Source of the DNA: Cloacibacillus porcorum
GTDB lineage: Bacteria > Synergistota > Synergistia > Synergistales > Synergistaceae
Assembly: GCF_001701045.1 (NCBI RefSeq)
Contig: NZ_CP016757.1
Location: 2,506,219 to 2,570,218, forward strand
Reading direction: 5' to 3'
Length of the DNA stretch: 64,000 nucleotides
Below, one piece after another: positions 1 to 9,003 of the stretch. The stretch's first letter is position 1. Each line of letters opens with the position of its first letter. The position numbers were made by a program, and so were the translations under genes. The notes beneath the pieces are model-generated. The model ran no database searches and had not been told where the DNA came from. It saw only the letters and a list, made by a program, of their open reading frames with translations.

Positions 1-2
1 CG

Positions 3-767
3 GTGACGCTGCCGGGGGCAATGGCGGGAATAGAGTTTTATCTGAAACCAGATTTTTCCAAGGTGACCTCCGAAACATGGCTCGCGGCTCTGGGACAGGG
101 CTTTTTCTCGCTCTCGCTCGGCGCGGGCGCTATCATGATCTACGGCAGCTATCTGCCTAAGACAGAGAATATCGTCTCTTCAGTGAAGCAGATCTGCTTC
201 ATCGATACGGCGGTCGCCTTTCTCGCTGGGCTGATGATCTTCCCCGCCGTATTCGCCTTCGGCGCGGAGCCCGCGGCGGGTCCTGGGCTAACTTTCATCA
301 CCGTTCCCACGCTCTTCGCGAAGATGAGCGGCGGCGTTGTCTTCGCGGTGATCTTCTTCCTGCTCTTCTTCGTCGCGGCGCTGACGTCTTCAATATCGCT
401 GCTTGAGTGCTCTACGGGATATTTCGTCGATCACGGCATGGACAGGAAGCTGGCGACGCTGATAACGGCGGCGCTGATATTCCTCACCGGCATTCCCTCC
501 GCCTATTCGCTATCCGGCGGTCTCAAGATCGGCAGCCGCGATTTCATTGACGCCGCCGGTTATCTGACTGACAGCATCATGATGCCACTCTGCTCGATGT
601 TCTGTTGTATCTTCGTCGGCTGGATCCTTAACAGGGAACTCGTGAAACGCGAGGCGACAAGCGACGGAAAGATCGGCTTCGGCTCTTTCAATATCTGGAT
701 GATGATGGTTAAGTTCGTCGCCCCCGCCGCGATCTTAGTGATCTTCTTTACGGGGCTTAAGTGGTAG
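3..767 (+). CDS. Sodium:neurotransmitter symporter (NSS/SNF) family transporter, C-terminal part
   Basis: The reading frame is open to the left window edge, so this is the C-terminal 254 residues of a longer gene; the GTG at base 3 is an internal codon. The segment GQGFFSLSLGAGAIMIYGSY matches the unwound TM6 region of Na+-coupled amino-acid transporters of the NSS family (LeuT/MhsT type). Further hydrophobic helices follow, including FAVIFFLLFFVAALTSSISL. Members import amino acids with Na+ across the inner membrane; the substrate cannot be read from the sequence. A strong rho-independent terminator follows the stop codon. Family assignment is firm, substrate unknown. Confidence 0.88.
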   Translation: MTLPGAMAGIEFYLKPDFSKVTSETWLAALGQGFFSLSLGAGAIMIYGSYLPKTENIVSSVKQICFIDTAVAFLAGLMIFPAVFAFGAEPAAGPGLTFITVPTLFAKMSGGVVFAVIFFLLFFVAALTSSISLLECSTGYFVDHGMDRKLATLITAALIFLTGIPSAYSLSGGLKIGSRDFIDAAGYLTDSIMMPLCSMFCCIFVGWILNRELVKREATSDGKIGFGSFNIWMMMVKFVAPAAILVIFFTGLKW

Positions 768-798
768 GGTAAAGCACGGATAGTATTCGGTAATGGTA

Positions 799-838
799 AA
801 GCGCGGCGTTTTTATGGAAGCGCCGCGCTTCATTTTTT
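799..838 (+). terminator. Rho-independent terminator of the NSS transporter gene
   Basis: A perfect 10-bp stem (AAGCGCGGCG at 799-808 and CGCCGCGCTT at 821-830) with a 12-nt loop is followed by CATTTTTTAT on the plus strand. The right arm touches the last base of the fic stop codon. No T-run follows on the minus strand, so it should act mainly on plus-strand transcripts. Confidence 0.85.
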
Positions 839-1735
839 ATAAGGTATTCGGAAGTAATCCAGCACTTCTTTGAAGCTGTCCTGCGCGGTCAGACAGGTAT
901 CCATCAGGTATCCACGTTCACAGTCCCATTCGCTCATCCCGCGGTAATAGAACATTTTAAGCTTTTCGTTTATGATAAACGGCACGATGTCATTTCTGAG
1001 ACATTCTTTGAAAAGAATGAGCCGCCCAACACGTCCGTTGCCGTCCTGAAACGGATGGATAGTTTCAAAGCGCACATGAAAGTCAATGAGCTCCGCCAAC
1101 GTTTTTTCCCCGGTGCTGCTGTAAGAGGCCAGCAGTTCACGCATCCGCCGGGGAACCTCTTCGGGAGCGGCTGTCCTGCGTCCTCCGACCTCGTTCGGCA
1201 TCCGCTTGTACTTTCCGACGGCGAACCAGCCCTTACGGCTGTCGCTGGTTCCATTTTTCAGCGCGGCATGAAGTTCGAGGATAAAATGCTCACTCAACGG
1301 ACGCGCCGCATTGTCGATTATCATATCGATGCAGCGGAAATGGTTGGCCGTCTCCAGCACGTCGTCCAAGTCCACGGCCTGATCCGAAACGCCAATAGTG
1401 TTGGTTTCAAAAATATATCGCGTCTGATCGTGAGTGAGCCGGCTGCCCTCGATATGATTGGAGTTATAGGTCAGGTCGATCTGCACCTTATGATAAATAC
1501 CCCCGGAAAGTCCGCCCTCTTTTTCACGCCGCAAATATTCCAGCAGAGTGGCAGGAGCCTTCCTCGCCCTGGGAATTCGGGAGGGCTTCTCCGCCGTCTC
1601 GGGAATGTTCCATGTCTTGCCGGTCAAAAAAGCATCGAGGATACGTCCCTGCGCGCAGTAGCCGCGTACGGCACGTTCGGAGATATTCCATTTTTTCGCT
1701 GTCTCGGCAGAAGAGAGGAATTTCATAACCGCCAC
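830..1735 (-). CDS. Fic family protein (AMPylation domain) with N-terminal HTH
   Basis: A 301-residue protein. Residues ~4-55 resemble a MerR/excisionase-like helix-turn-helix (SSAETAKKWNISERAVRGYC). Residues ~85-290 are the Fic domain, with the catalytic motif HPFQDGNGRVGR near residue 228. The segment NSNHIEGSR near residue 95 fits the inhibitory (S/T)xxxE(G/N) motif, so this is a class II, N-terminally autoinhibited Fic enzyme. Fic proteins usually transfer AMP from ATP to hydroxyl side chains of target proteins. The gene stands alone. Two dyad-symmetric sites just upstream suggest autoregulation by its own HTH (inference). The target is unknown. Confidence 0.9.
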   Translation of the reverse strand: MAVMKFLSSAETAKKWNISERAVRGYCAQGRILDAFLTGKTWNIPETAEKPSRIPRARKAPATLLEYLRREKEGGLSGGIYHKVQIDLTYNSNHIEGSRLTHDQTRYIFETNTIGVSDQAVDLDDVLETANHFRCIDMIIDNAARPLSEHFILELHAALKNGTSDSRKGWFAVGKYKRMPNEVGGRRTAAPEEVPRRMRELLASYSSTGEKTLAELIDFHVRFETIHPFQDGNGRVGRLILFKECLRNDIVPFIINEKLKMFYYRGMSEWDCERGYLMDTCLTAQDSFKEVLDYFRIPYKK

Positions 1736-1759
1736 CTCATTTCCTTCTCCCGTATTATA

Positions 1760-1837
1760 TGCCGTTATCGGAAATTTATCATCTAAATTAGCGCTAAAAG
1801 TTCACATATTTATTACCGATAACGGTACGGCGCCGTA
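1760..1837. promoter_or_regulatory. Paired operator-like dyads upstream of fic
   Basis: CCGTTATCGG at 1762-1771 and its exact inverse CCGATAACGG at 1816-1825 lie upstream of the fic start (1735). Each has internal dyad symmetry; the second reads TACCG-ATAA-CGGTA at 1814-1827. A 12-bp palindrome TACGGCGCCGTA (1826-1837) abuts the second site. Two like sites in inverted orientation 54 bp apart suggest cooperative repressor binding or looping; the HTH-Fic protein is the obvious candidate. Confidence 0.55.
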
Positions 1838-1912
1838 ACCACAAAAAAGCACGGCGTTACTGTAAAAGCTATCATGACCACAGGCAGAGAGGGCTTTGTT
1901 CACACAGTCTGG

Positions 1913-1956
1913 GAAAAAATAACATAGGCGGAGCTCTTGATCGGAGCGTCGCCTAT
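1913..1956 (-). terminator. Terminator downstream of the prepilin-like gene
   Basis: Read on the minus strand, ATAGGCG and CGCCTAT (plus-strand 1950-1956 and 1924-1930) enclose an inner GCTC/GAGC stem, and are followed by GTTATTTTTT. It lies 55 bp beyond the stop codon of the gene at 2012-2872. Confidence 0.6.
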
Positions 1957-2011
1957 ACAACATTAACATTTACTAATATGATGAAGATAGGCAATGACAA
2001 GAGTCTTGTTC

Positions 2012-2872
2012 TTACGGGACCGGCTGCCAACCGCCAACCTCATTTATATTGCCGTTTTTATCAAGAAGTTCTATTCTACTTAAAGCATCCACAGCTGAGC
2101 CGTCCTGAAAAATGGCCGACACTCCTACAGACACGACTTTACCATTCGCATCAACCTTTTGATACCACTGGCCCTTGTAGTAAATAGCTTTGGCGTTCCA
2201 GCCGGTGACAGCATTTTTATCGCTGTTGGCAAAATATATAACCTCGCCCTTGCCGTTTAAGAAATGCGGATGAACATAGAGGGAATCATCCTTTTCCCAT
2301 TTAGGCCAGCCCCCCATTTTTTCCAATAAAGCATCGCTTATGTTGGTATTTACGGAGCCGCCGATATTTACGCCATCGCCCAATAATTTGTTGATTGCAT
2401 CCTGTTTTGCGGAACCATCAAGCTTTAATATTCTATTTATAGCATCGGCAAAAACACGAAGCCTCGCCCAACCATAAAGGTCTTCCCCTTCATGCCCTTG
2501 TATGGTACACATTATTCCTAGTTTTCCGTCGCCTTCATCGCTTTCCGTAATGATATAGACGCCGCCTGCGTGGCATATTCCATCATATGTAGCCATCACA
2601 TCGTCGGAGGTCAGTACATGTCCTTTGGTAAACTGCCTCATCGCTCTTTCCAGGGCGACTCCAAAAGAGCTTCCATTTTCCGCGCGCTCAACATAATAGG
2701 CACTCTTTATCGTACGCCGGTCACCCAAGCAGGCCGTTCTCTCCGCCGTTTCCGTTGACGACCCGGCGCTCAGAGCCATAAGCCCAGCGAGTATCCCGAT
2801 TATGATTACGACGATCAATATCTCAACAAGGGTAAACGCTTTACATTTCTCATATCTTTTTCTGTTTTCCAT
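2012..2872 (-). CDS. Prepilin-type N-terminal cleavage/methylation domain protein
   Basis: The ATG at 2872 is preferred over an upstream GTG at 2884 because AGGTGA sits 8 bases before it. The protein of 286 residues begins MENRKRYEKCKA then FTLVEILIVVIIIGILAGL, the signature of type IV pilins and type II secretion pseudopilins; cleavage by prepilin peptidase is expected between Ala12 and Phe13. The usual Gly at -1 is Ala here. The rest is a soluble domain with no motif I recognise. No pilus assembly, ATPase or peptidase genes are nearby, so it is an orphan minor pilin or pseudopilin. Its own terminator follows. Confidence 0.8.
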   Translation of the reverse strand: MENRKRYEKCKAFTLVEILIVVIIIGILAGLMALSAGSSTETAERTACLGDRRTIKSAYYVERAENGSSFGVALERAMRQFTKGHVLTSDDVMATYDGICHAGGVYIITESDEGDGKLGIMCTIQGHEGEDLYGWARLRVFADAINRILKLDGSAKQDAINKLLGDGVNIGGSVNTNISDALLEKMGGWPKWEKDDSLYVHPHFLNGKGEVIYFANSDKNAVTGWNAKAIYYKGQWYQKVDANGKVVSVGVSAIFQDGSAVDALSRIELLDKNGNINEVGGWQPVP

Positions 2873-3009
2873 AACGATAATCACCTGCTTCTCGTCCGCG
2901 TATTATATCAGAAATTTTACCCCGTATGAAAATACAATCGCAGCTGAGAGCATTTTAAATTTATTATGCCATTCAGCAACACTGAAAATTTCAGCGTTTC
3001 ATCAATACG

Positions 3010-5811
3010 TTATCTTTGGCCGCCTTTGAAAAACTTTCCCAGTATCCCGTAAAGGACCGATATATCTATCGGCTTTACCACATGGGCGTTCATTCCAGCC
3101 GCGCGCGCCTTTGAGGCGTCTTCGTCAAAGGCGTTGGCCGTCAGCGCGATGATCGGAACGGAGGCGGCGTCGGGACGCTCCATCTCCCTGATCGCGCGCG
3201 CCGCCTCGTATCCCGTCATAATGGGCATCTGGATATCCATGAGTATGGCGTCTATCTCTTTCGGAGCCGAGGCTGCGAAGATGTCGGCGCATATCCTGCC
3301 GTTTTCCGCCATCAGGCACTCTATTCCCCACTTCTCCAGCATTCGCCGCACGATGCTCGCGTTGATCGGGTGGTCTTCGGCGACGATGACCTTCCGCCCC
3401 TTATAGGCGTCCTCGGCGAGAAGCCCGTCCCGCGAAGTTTCGGCGGCGGGCAGCGCGCGCTCCAGCCTCAGGTCAAACCAGAAGCGGCTGCCTCTGTCGG
3501 GCTCGCTCTCAACATGTATCCAGCTGCCCAGCATCGCGGCAATCTTTGAAGCAATCGCCAGCCCCAGCCCCGTGCCTTTGACGGCGCCGCCGCTGCGCCC
3601 CTCCTGCTCGAATTCGGTGAATATCGCGTCGAGGTTCTCTTTTTTTATGCCGATGCCCGTATCCTCCACGGACAGCCTCACAGAGAGCTCTTTTTCATCT
3701 GTGGAGAGCAGCTCAAGACGAAGCGCGACCTCTCCGCCGGGGCGGTTGTATTTTATTGCGTTTGAGATAAGGTTTATCAATATCTGTCTGATACGCAGCT
3801 CATCGGCGCTTACAAACAGCTCCCCCTCCGGCGACTCCAGCCGGAAGGCAAGCCCCTGCCGCGAAGCAACGGCGGCGTAGATCACCCCGACGGCGCGCAC
3901 CGTCTCCGCAAGGTCAAATGAATCTTTGCGCAGCTCCATTTTGCCCTCGTTTATCTTACTCATGTCAAGCACGTCGTTTATCAGGGAAAGAAGGTGCTCC
4001 GAAGCCTTCTTGATCTTTTCGCTCGCAGTCTTTATCTCTTCGGTGGGCGATGACTCGGCGATCTCGTCGTTGATGCCGATTATCGTAGTGAGCGGCGTGC
4101 GGATCTCGTGGCTCATGGAGGCGAGGAATTTGCTCTTCGCTTCATTCGCCCGCTCAAGCTCTAGATTCTTTTCTTTCTTTATCCTGTACATACGCCAGAG
4201 CAGGACCAGCGCCGCCAGGGTGGTGGCAAAGAGACCGGCCAGCGCGGCCGCCTTTTCCGGATCGGTGTAGATTATGTCGCTCCATCTGGGCTGATAGTAT
4301 TTTTCCGTGTTCCGGCGCACGATATCGCGGATATCGCTCGCGGGGAGGCTTTCAAGCGTCTTGGATATTATGGAGAAAAGCAGCGGGTCCGCCCCCGCCG
4401 AGACTCCGAGAGAGAGGCTCTGCGTCTCTCCCGAGACTCCTTCGTAGTAGAGATTACGGTATTTGGCAAAGGATGAATAGTAACCTGCCTCGTAGGCGTT
4501 GATGAAGGTACAGCCGACATCTCCCCTCTTGACCGCCTTGATACAGTCAAGGGTCGAGGAATAGGAGACATATTTCATGCCGGGGGCAAATTTACGCACG
4601 TTGGAGGCGATATAGTTGCGGTTGAGCACCGCCACGCTGTCGACCGGCGCGGCACGGCTCTTTTTCACACAGACAATCGCGGCTTGGGTGAATAGCGGCG
4701 TGACATTCGCCCCGTTTTTCGTGGCCCATATATAGTCATAGGTCATAGAGCTGACGATGTTTTTTTCGCTTTTCATCTTGCCCGACAGCGCCGGAGCGGG
4801 CGCGTTGATCCCCTCGGGGGTGAACTTAAGCCCTGATTTCTCGGATATCAGTGCGAGGATCTCCGGGACGATGCCGAAAAACTTTTTCTCTTTGGCGTCG
4901 TAGTATTCCATCGGATACCATGTATCATCATATAGTATTACGACATGCGGGGCGCTTTTGATATAATCCCGCTCAGCGCGAGTGAATACGACGGCGGTCT
5001 CGCGCTCCGTGCCGTAATATTTATTGTAAAGGTCGGAGTTAAAGCTGGGGTAGAAGAAGTTAAGTTCGTTGAGCGCCTGGTTAAGTTTCTCCCAAAGGAC
5101 AGTGTTGTCTTTATTCACCGCAAAATAAAAGCTTTCTGGGGCAAAACGCGCAACGATCTTGAGTCCCCTGCCAAGACGGAAGTTATCCGAAAAAAGGATG
5201 TCAGCTCTTCCATCCGTCAGCGCACCAACTGCCTCCTTGTAACTGGGATAGAAGGTGTTATGGGTGGAAAACCCTTTGGCGCGGCAGTAATTAAGATATT
5301 TTTTATTATCGGGGCTACCCATGACAAGCGCGGCGCGCGCGCCGTTAAAGGAGGAGAAATCTTCGTAGGCGAAACGCCCATCGTCGTTCCTCACCACGAT
5401 GCACTGAGTGCTGCGTCCGGTAGAGAGTGGGGAAAAGGCTAACCGATTTCCGCGGTACTGGTCTTTGCGCAGATAGCCGACGACGTCGACCTCACCGCGC
5501 TCAAGCCGCTCTATGGTCTCCGCGAGGGTGCCGCCGATAAATTCGTACTTCCAGCCTGTAAACTGCGCCAGCGCCAGAAGATACTCGTAAATATAACCGT
5601 TGCTGCCCTCAGGCATATCGGGACCGCCGTCCATAAATCCGCCCACACGCACGGTTGCGCCTCTGCCGTACGGCTCCGGCGGCAGGGCACAGCTCTTTCC
5701 CGCCGCCAAAGAGAGGATAATTACCGATAGGAGAATACACAAGACAAAAGGCTTCCATAAAGATGATGCGCCTTTTTTATTCTTTGACGGCAGATCAAGT
5801 ACTCCAAACAT
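3010..5811 (-). CDS. BvgS-like hybrid sensor histidine kinase with two periplasmic solute-binding domains
   Basis: The start at 5811 is chosen because AGGGAG precedes it; an ATG nine codons upstream lacks a good ribosome site. Order in the 933 residues: signal anchor (~18-40), two SBP_bac_3-type domains (~50-270 and ~280-505), a membrane helix (~520-543), a HisKA domain with SHEIRTP and phospho-acceptor His at ~568, a HATPase with DTGIGI and GTGLGLAI, and a C-terminal receiver with DIQMP (acceptor Asp ~859). It should sense a small molecule in the periplasm and phosphorylate its own receiver. It lacks an HPt domain; a free HPt protein is encoded at 9637-9996. No output regulator adjoins it. 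Confidence 0.92.
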   Translation of the reverse strand: MFGVLDLPSKNKKGASSLWKPFVLCILLSVIILSLAAGKSCALPPEPYGRGATVRVGGFMDGGPDMPEGSNGYIYEYLLALAQFTGWKYEFIGGTLAETIERLERGEVDVVGYLRKDQYRGNRLAFSPLSTGRSTQCIVVRNDDGRFAYEDFSSFNGARAALVMGSPDNKKYLNYCRAKGFSTHNTFYPSYKEAVGALTDGRADILFSDNFRLGRGLKIVARFAPESFYFAVNKDNTVLWEKLNQALNELNFFYPSFNSDLYNKYYGTERETAVVFTRAERDYIKSAPHVVILYDDTWYPMEYYDAKEKKFFGIVPEILALISEKSGLKFTPEGINAPAPALSGKMKSEKNIVSSMTYDYIWATKNGANVTPLFTQAAIVCVKKSRAAPVDSVAVLNRNYIASNVRKFAPGMKYVSYSSTLDCIKAVKRGDVGCTFINAYEAGYYSSFAKYRNLYYEGVSGETQSLSLGVSAGADPLLFSIISKTLESLPASDIRDIVRRNTEKYYQPRWSDIIYTDPEKAAALAGLFATTLAALVLLWRMYRIKKEKNLELERANEAKSKFLASMSHEIRTPLTTIIGINDEIAESSPTEEIKTASEKIKKASEHLLSLINDVLDMSKINEGKMELRKDSFDLAETVRAVGVIYAAVASRQGLAFRLESPEGELFVSADELRIRQILINLISNAIKYNRPGGEVALRLELLSTDEKELSVRLSVEDTGIGIKKENLDAIFTEFEQEGRSGGAVKGTGLGLAIASKIAAMLGSWIHVESEPDRGSRFWFDLRLERALPAAETSRDGLLAEDAYKGRKVIVAEDHPINASIVRRMLEKWGIECLMAENGRICADIFAASAPKEIDAILMDIQMPIMTGYEAARAIREMERPDAASVPIIALTANAFDEDASKARAAGMNAHVVKPIDISVLYGILGKFFKGGQR

Positions 5812-5893
5812 TAACGCCAGCTCCCTGCTTAGGGGCATATCTAAAATCGAAGCTTTCTTCAGCTCCGCGAAGATATTCCATCTTCATATGTTG

Positions 5894-5902
5894 ATTATAG
5901 CA
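5894..5902 (-). promoter_or_regulatory. Extended -10 promoter element for the hybrid kinase gene
   Basis: On the minus strand TGCTATAAT is a perfect extended -10 (TGnTATAAT) about 85 bases upstream of the preferred start at 5811. No convincing -35 is present, as is usual for extended -10 promoters. Confidence 0.5.
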
Positions 5903-6003
5903 TTTTTCGATAATATAAAGCGGACCGACACCTCCATTTACATTGCCAAAGCAAAAAATCAGTTTAACCTAGTTCCCCTAAAACTTTTGACAAACGGAAA
6001 GAA

Positions 6004-7350
6004 TCAGCCGCCCAGCACGGAGGCAACCGCCTCTTCGCAGAGTTTCACCGCGCGCGCCGCCGCCTCCGCGCCAATCGTCAGCGGCGGATTGAAATAGATG
6101 ACGTCGCCGAGCGGACGCAGTATAAGCCCCAGTTCGAGAGCCTTTTTGTATATCCGGTAGCCGGTGCGCTCCCGCGCGGGAAAGGGTTCCTTCGTCTTTA
6201 CGTCACGCACAAGCTCAATGGCGTTGATCAGTCCGATATGGCGGATCTCTCCCACGTTATGGTGTCCGGCAAAGTGCTCCTCCAGCATGGCGTGGAGTTC
6301 AACGGCACGCGCCGCGGCGCCCTCCAGCACGCGATCTTCCCGCAGCACGCGCTGCACGGCGAGCGCCGCGGCGCAGCCCAGCGGGTTGCCGCTGTAGGTG
6401 TGGCTGTGCATGAAGGCGCGCCCCTTATTGTAGTCGTCGTAGAAGGCGTCGTATATCGTGTCGGTGACGACGGTGACCGCCATCGGCAGATAGCCGCCGG
6501 TAAGTCCCTTGGAGATGCACATGATGTCGGGGCTCACACCCGCGTGGTCAAAGGCAAACATCTTCCCCGTGCGGCCAAAGCCTGTGGCGATCTCGTCGGC
6601 GATGAGAAGCACATTATAACGGTCGCAGAGCGCTCGGAGTTTTTTCAGATAGAGCGGCGGGTATATTCTCATCCCCGCGCTGCCCTGCAGCAGCGGCTCC
6701 ACGATGATCGCGCAGCATTCGCGCGCGTGGCGGGCAAATTTTTCCTCCGCATCGGCAAAGCATTCGCATGAGCAGCTATCGCGTCTTTGCCCATATTTGC
6801 AGCGGTAGCAGTCTGGAGCCTCGACCCGCACCGTCTCCATGAGCATCGGCTTGTATATTTTCGCGTAGAGATCCATCGCGCCGACGGAAAGCGCGCCGAT
6901 CGTCTCTCCGTGGTAACCCTCGGAGAGACAGAGAAAACGCCTCTTTTCAGGATGTCCGCTCTGGTGCTGATACTGGAAGCTCATTTTTAGCGCGCACTCC
7001 ACGGAGGCGGAGCCGTTGTCCGAGAAATTGAACTTAGAAAGCCCCGGCGGCATGATCTCCGCAAGCTCCTCGCAGAGCCGAACCGCCGGTTCATGCGTAA
7101 AGTTCGCGAAGATGACGTGTTCGAGGCGGTCTATCTGCTCCTTCACCGCCGCGTTTACCGCCGGGTGGCAGTGCCCCAGAAGGTTGCACCACCAAGAGCT
7201 GACTATATCGATGTATTCCTTGCCGTCATACCCGTAGAGATATACGCCGCGCCCCTCCCTGATCGGAATCGGCGGCAGCTCCTCGTAATCCTTCATCTGC
7301 GAACAGGGATGCCAGATATGTTTCAGGTCACGCGCCGCGAGAGCATTCAT
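6004..7350 (-). CDS. bioA: Adenosylmethionine-8-amino-7-oxononanoate aminotransferase
   Basis: This 448-residue class III PLP aminotransferase converts 8-amino-7-oxononanoate (KAPA) to 7,8-diaminopelargonate using S-adenosylmethionine, the antepenultimate step of biotin synthesis. Seen: WHPCSQMKDY near the N terminus, the substrate-pocket segment SSWWCNLLGHCHP, LIADEIATGFGRTGKMFA, and the PLP-lysine segment SKGLTGGYLPM. The length is normal for BioA. Its ATG overlaps the bioD stop by 4 bases and is preceded by GGAGGAGA, so it is the last, translationally coupled gene of bioYBDA. Confidence 0.96.
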   Translation of the reverse strand: MNALAARDLKHIWHPCSQMKDYEELPPIPIREGRGVYLYGYDGKEYIDIVSSWWCNLLGHCHPAVNAAVKEQIDRLEHVIFANFTHEPAVRLCEELAEIMPPGLSKFNFSDNGSASVECALKMSFQYQHQSGHPEKRRFLCLSEGYHGETIGALSVGAMDLYAKIYKPMLMETVRVEAPDCYRCKYGQRRDSCSCECFADAEEKFARHARECCAIIVEPLLQGSAGMRIYPPLYLKKLRALCDRYNVLLIADEIATGFGRTGKMFAFDHAGVSPDIMCISKGLTGGYLPMAVTVVTDTIYDAFYDDYNKGRAFMHSHTYSGNPLGCAAALAVQRVLREDRVLEGAAARAVELHAMLEEHFAGHHNVGEIRHIGLINAIELVRDVKTKEPFPARERTGYRIYKKALELGLILRPLGDVIYFNPPLTIGAEAAARAVKLCEEAVASVLGG

Positions 7351-8042
7351 CTTATCTCTCCTCCATAAAGTTTCAGAAGTTCCGCCGCCCCGATTCCGAT
7401 ATCATCCGCACCGCGCTCGACAGCCGCGGCGACGGGAAGGCCGGTAAGCTCTTCGATCATCATTCTGTTGTCCTCCTCAATAATGCCGCCGGGAACCCAG
7501 CCGTTCATGATCACGGCGCGCGGCTCCATGCCGTGCGCCCGCATGTAGCCGACGGTAAGTACGGCGGCGTTTATCGCCCCCAGCCCCGAGCCGGAGACAA
7601 CGACGGCGGGAAGCCCGAGTCCGCGGACGATGTCCGCAAGCATCAGCCGCTCCCCCTCGCCGAAGGATATCGGACAGACGATGCCTCCGCTGCCCTCAAC
7701 GGTCAGCGGGTCGTATCTCTCCGACAGGCGGCGGAAATCTTCCCTGACGGTCTCCATCCGCAGCGGCCCGCCCTCTATCTTTGCGGCAAGGTGCGGCGAA
7801 TAGGCGTGTTCGTAGATGCGGGAGACAGACTCCAACGGATCGCCCGCGATGCCGGCGGCACGGCGGACAAATTCCGCGTCGCCTGGGACCAGGCGGCCGT
7901 CCACGCGCTCAGCGCCGCTGAGGGCCGCCTTGTAATAACCGGCGTTCAGCCCCGCCTCCCGCAGCTTCTTCACGATCAAAGCGGTGACGTAGGTCTTCCC
8001 GACGTCGGTGCCGGTGCCGGTGACAAACAGCCCCTTAGCCAT
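7347..8042 (-). CDS. bioD: Dethiobiotin synthetase
   Basis: A 231-residue ATP-dependent carboxylase that closes the ureido ring, making dethiobiotin from 7,8-diaminopelargonate, CO2 and ATP. The N terminus has the BioD P-loop GTGTDVGKTYV. Further BioD features are YKAALSG (the usual KP replaced by KA), VEGSGGIVCPI and the P-loop-fold segment VVVSGSGLGAINAAVLT. The gene overlaps the end of bioB by 8 bases and the start of bioA by 4, so it is tightly coupled in the biotin operon. Confidence 0.95.
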   Translation of the reverse strand: MAKGLFVTGTGTDVGKTYVTALIVKKLREAGLNAGYYKAALSGAERVDGRLVPGDAEFVRRAAGIAGDPLESVSRIYEHAYSPHLAAKIEGGPLRMETVREDFRRLSERYDPLTVEGSGGIVCPISFGEGERLMLADIVRGLGLPAVVVSGSGLGAINAAVLTVGYMRAHGMEPRAVIMNGWVPGGIIEEDNRMMIEELTGLPVAAAVERGADDIGIGAAELLKLYGGEIR

Positions 8043-9003
8043 CTTTTCTCACCTCGAAGCCCAGCGAGGCGATCATCTCGCGGTCTTTTTGCGGCGATAT
8101 TCCCGCCGTCGTCAGCATATCACCCGTAATCGCGGCGTTCGCCCCGTACTTGAAGCATGAATAGCCCCTGTCGGAGAGCAGTCCCCTGCCGCCCGCGAGA
8201 CGTATCGCGGCCTCAGGCAGGATAAAGCGGTATATCGCTACGGTGCGCAGTATCTCTTCGTCCGTCAGAGGCCTGTTTTTCGCGAAGGGCGTGCCCGCGA
8301 TCGGATTGAGAATGTTCAGCGGCACAGACCTTATCCCCAAAGCGCGCAGCTCGAAGGCCATATCTATGCGGTCTTCCATCGTCTCGCCGAGGCCGATGAT
8401 ACCGCCGCTGCATACGGAGAGCCCCGTGGAGCGCGCCGCCGCGATCGCCGCCGTTTTTTCCCGCCAGCTGTGGGTCGTGCAGATGTTGGGAAAAAACTTT
8501 TCCGAGCTCTCAAGGTTGTTGTGTATGCGCTCCACCCCGGCCTCCCTGAGCGCCGCGAACTGCGGCGCGGCGAGCAGGCCGAGTGAGGCGCAGACGGAGA
8601 GCCCCGTCTCGCTTTTTATCCTCGCAGCGCAGCGGCAGACCGACGCAAGTTCTTCATCCGATAGTCTGCCGCCGGAGGTGACGAGCGAAAAGCGCAGCGC
8701 GCCGCCCGCCTCCGCCGCGTGGGCCGCCGCGACTACCGCCTCCTCCGACAGCAGCGGGTATTCGCTGATATCGGCCGTACAGCGGCCCGACTGCGCGCAA
8801 AATTTGCAGTCCTCAGAGCAGCGTCCGCTCTTCGCGTTCACGATTGCGCAGAGGTCAAAGCCGCTGCCACAGCGTTTTTCGCGTATCTCGGCGGCGGCGG
8901 CGCACAAAGACGCAAGCGGAACGCGACAGAGACACGCCGCCTCCCCTGCTGATATCAGGCCGCCCCGCAGAACACGTTTTTTCAGATCTTCAAGAGCGCA
9001 CAT
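8035..9003 (-). CDS. bioB: Biotin synthase (radical SAM)
   Basis: Inserts sulfur into dethiobiotin to give biotin. The cluster motif CSEDCKFC (CX3CX2C) lies near residue 55 of the 322-residue product and fits BioB exactly. Also typical are NLESSEKFFPNICTTHSW and NILNPIAGTPFA. The frame extends upstream to 9114, but those 37 residues overlap bioY, look unlike protein and lack homology to BioB; the ATG at 9003 has GGAGAGGAG upstream and gives the family length. It overlaps the 3' end of bioY by 14 bases. Confidence 0.96.
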   Translation of the reverse strand: MCALEDLKKRVLRGGLISAGEAACLCRVPLASLCAAAAEIREKRCGSGFDLCAIVNAKSGRCSEDCKFCAQSGRCTADISEYPLLSEEAVVAAAHAAEAGGALRFSLVTSGGRLSDEELASVCRCAARIKSETGLSVCASLGLLAAPQFAALREAGVERIHNNLESSEKFFPNICTTHSWREKTAAIAAARSTGLSVCSGGIIGLGETMEDRIDMAFELRALGIRSVPLNILNPIAGTPFAKNRPLTDEEILRTVAIYRFILPEAAIRLAGGRGLLSDRGYSCFKYGANAAITGDMLTTAGISPQKDREMIASLGFEVRKDG

